From positions 4,898,001-4,962,000 of the forward strand of contig OX388314.1 in assembly GCA_947579605.1 (NCBI GenBank): a stretch of 64,000 nt of DNA, written 5' to 3'. Positions 62,541-64,000 of this stretch are shown here, one piece after another; positions within the stretch are counted from its first letter, which is position 1; every line of letters begins with the position of its first letter. Source of the DNA: Athripsodes cinereus (lineage: Eukaryota; Arthropoda; Insecta; Trichoptera; Leptoceridae). The position numbers were made by a program, and so were the translations under genes. The notes beneath the pieces were generated by a model. That model saw only the letters and a list, made by a program, of their open reading frames with translations, was not told the origin of the DNA and searched no databases.

Positions 62541-64000
62541 AGCGTTGATTATTTTATTTATTTATTTATTTATTTATTCAATATACGGCAATTGCCTTTT
62601 ACAAAAAAATATATTACAAAACAAAATAAAAAATCAATTTTCACATCTGTTGTAAAAATTACAAAGTATAAAAAGATATACATCTTACATTCAACTGTAC
62701 AACATAATTAAGTGCATCATACATACAAAAACAACATTATGCATCTATAGGTTACATTGCTACTATAGCAAATCCACCGAAATCGATGAAAGAAAAAAAA
62801 AACAAATTATACCCAACTTGTGACAATAATATTATAAAAAAAAACATCTAAATATATACTACAATCGATACATGCTGAACTTGTATTCACTAGGCACTAG
62901 TGCGCTAAGCATTAGCGAGGAACAACATTCAAAATAATTATTATATAATAATACAGGATGCAGTACAAATACTCTATAATCTAGACGTAAAATTTAAAAT
63001 CTATCATCTACTAATAATTAGTCAAGCATCTTTGTGTTCAAAAAATCCACCTTGACATTAAATTTACATAAAATACATATAAATAAAATAAGGAGACCTA
63101 CAAACAAAATACAAACGAAACAATTATGCAAAATTTGGCACAGTGTAATGCTAGTTACTAGTAATTGAAGTATTCTGTATTACAAGACAATGATTTAGCA
63201 AAAATCAATTTCATAAAACAAATATTATCCATGTACATACATGTGTAAAGAAATAAAAGAAAGAAAAATTATAGCGAAGGATACACACATATAGAATATT
63301 CAACATCTCGATATCATATAATCTGGGAGGCAAATAAGTTTTACAAAAAAATTCTAAAGAAGGCAAAACTGATGGTAAACAAATCCAAGTACGACAGAAA
63401 TTCATTGCTCAAGCGATTTAAACGGGGGATGACTGTATGTCTAACGTAGTTAGTCGTATGGTTGTTAATATAAAAGGGTATCACGACTCTTCGTACATCG
63501 CCCAGGCACTCGAAAATTAATAATTAGAATTAAGTCAGGGCTGTCAAAACTATATATTTATGTCCTTTTATCAGCTTTCTTATTTTTTTCCACTATTTTA
63601 GGTGTTCCATTTATAAATTTCACCGTAATATCATCTTCACCATCCCTTCTCCTCAGTTCTACCTCTTCCCACAGTGATTTAAGGTGAGTTCTTTGTATTT
63701 CGGTGAGATCTTGCTTAACCTTTATGTGCTTCGGCAATTTAAGTCTATTAAAGATAACTTCTCTAGCATCATCGCTGTTACTCAGAGTTATTTTCAAAGG
63801 TCTGATTTTGTCGCTTTTCCTTACTCCCAATCTATGCACCTTTATAATGGGTAATCTACTCAGATCTTCTATATCATGAATTAATTTTGTTCCCTGATTT
63901 AAGTCTTTTGAGATCTGGTCGCGGCTCAGCAAATTAACATCTGTCTCCGGTACATTAAATAGTATGACATTTTTTGCTCGTGTGTTTCTTTCCTCTAGTT
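62541..64000 (-). mobile_element. ORF1-only LINE derivative, 3' part (runs off the window)
   Basis: From right to left: ORF1 (64000-63558), about 1 kb without any reverse transcriptase motif, then the LINE 3' end GGCAATTGCCGTATATTGAA and a (TAAA)n tail at 62541-62580. The same 3' end without ORF1 is at 48420-48472. No ORF2 lies between ORF1 and the 3' end, either because of deletion or because this is a half-LINE type element. Confidence 0.55.
63558..64000 (-). CDS. LINE ORF1-like protein, C-terminal part (partial at window edge)
   Basis: The frame is open through the window edge, not only from the apparent start at 63932: LEERNTRAKNVILFNVPETD precedes it. Order of features: end of a coiled coil plus E-R-x-x-R-x-x-N-V-I/L-F-N-V-P-E (start of an RRM-like domain in L1/CR1-type ORF1 proteins), VHRLGVRKSDKIRPLKITL (second RRM strand region), FNRLKLPKHIKVKQDLTEIQ, RTHLKSLWEEVELRRRDGED and a C-terminal DITVKFINGTPKIV strand pair before KNKKADKRT and the stop. 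Such proteins bind element RNA as trimers. About 147 codons are visible with no stop or frameshift, which is unusual for this window and suggests youth or selection. Confidence 0.75.
   Translation of the reverse strand, partial: LEERNTRAKNVILFNVPETDVNLLSRDQISKDLNQGTKLIHDIEDLSRLPIIKVHRLGVRKSDKIRPLKITLSNSDDAREVIFNRLKLPKHIKVKQDLTEIQRTHLKSLWEEVELRRRDGEDDITVKFINGTPKIVEKNKKADKRT

Overview
This window looks like an accessory, gene-poor piece of an insect nuclear genome. It is strongly A+T-rich, has no bacterial-type operons, and is packed with non-LTR retrotransposon ends, SINEs, hAT, Harbinger-like, pogo-like and Helitron elements, and hairpin elements. The frequent GTAGGTACCTAC-type strings and the LINE 3' ends with a GTTGGAAGA...GCGATAA signature are what I would expect in Lepidoptera (moths and butterflies). 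That assignment is an inference. I found no complete, convincing host protein-coding gene. The best host-like candidates are a tandemly duplicated 3'-terminal exon (4.8-5.3 kb), a small secreted-peptide ORF (16.77-16.97 kb) and one orphan exon-like ORF (10.5-10.7 kb).

Layout. 1-10 kb: 3' ends of RTE-type LINEs, a 303-bp tandem duplication, a tRNA-derived SINE, and many fragments of one abundant retroposon that I call family A. 10.5-16 kb: LINE ends, a textbook non-autonomous Helitron, a hAT element with a C-homopolymer, long hairpins and a Harbinger-like element. 16-21 kb: a SINE, a hammerhead-ribozyme-like motif, a 2.6-kb inverted-repeat DNA transposon with a decayed transposase of a widespread uncharacterised insect family, and a hAT fragment. 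21-32 kb: family A copies, a 282-bp tandem duplication, LINE ends and a second hammerhead-like motif. 32-43 kb: nested hAT/RTE insertions, an inverted repeat with a hammerhead-like motif in each arm, hairpin MITEs, and two hAT elements of one family that each carry a 5S rRNA-like segment. 43.3-45.2 kb: an internally deleted pogo-like transposon with intact ends. 46-53 kb: a 680-bp repeat present twice, one copy flanked by 515-bp direct repeats, a perfect 138-bp-arm palindrome, SINEs and LINE ends. 53-64 kb: LINE C-termini, a second hammerhead-bearing inverted repeat, and at the right edge an ORF1-type LINE protein followed by a 3' end with no reverse transcriptase.

Most coding-like sequence is the last 50-200 codons of LINE ORF2 proteins, as expected from 5'-truncated retrotransposition. 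The observations most worth following are: hammerhead motifs with short palindromic stem III, in places fused to a shared downstream start (MNFH), which suggests Penelope-like elements; the 5S-carrying hAT family; the terminal inverted repeats that bracket the uncharacterised insect gene family; and the ORF1-only LINE derivative.
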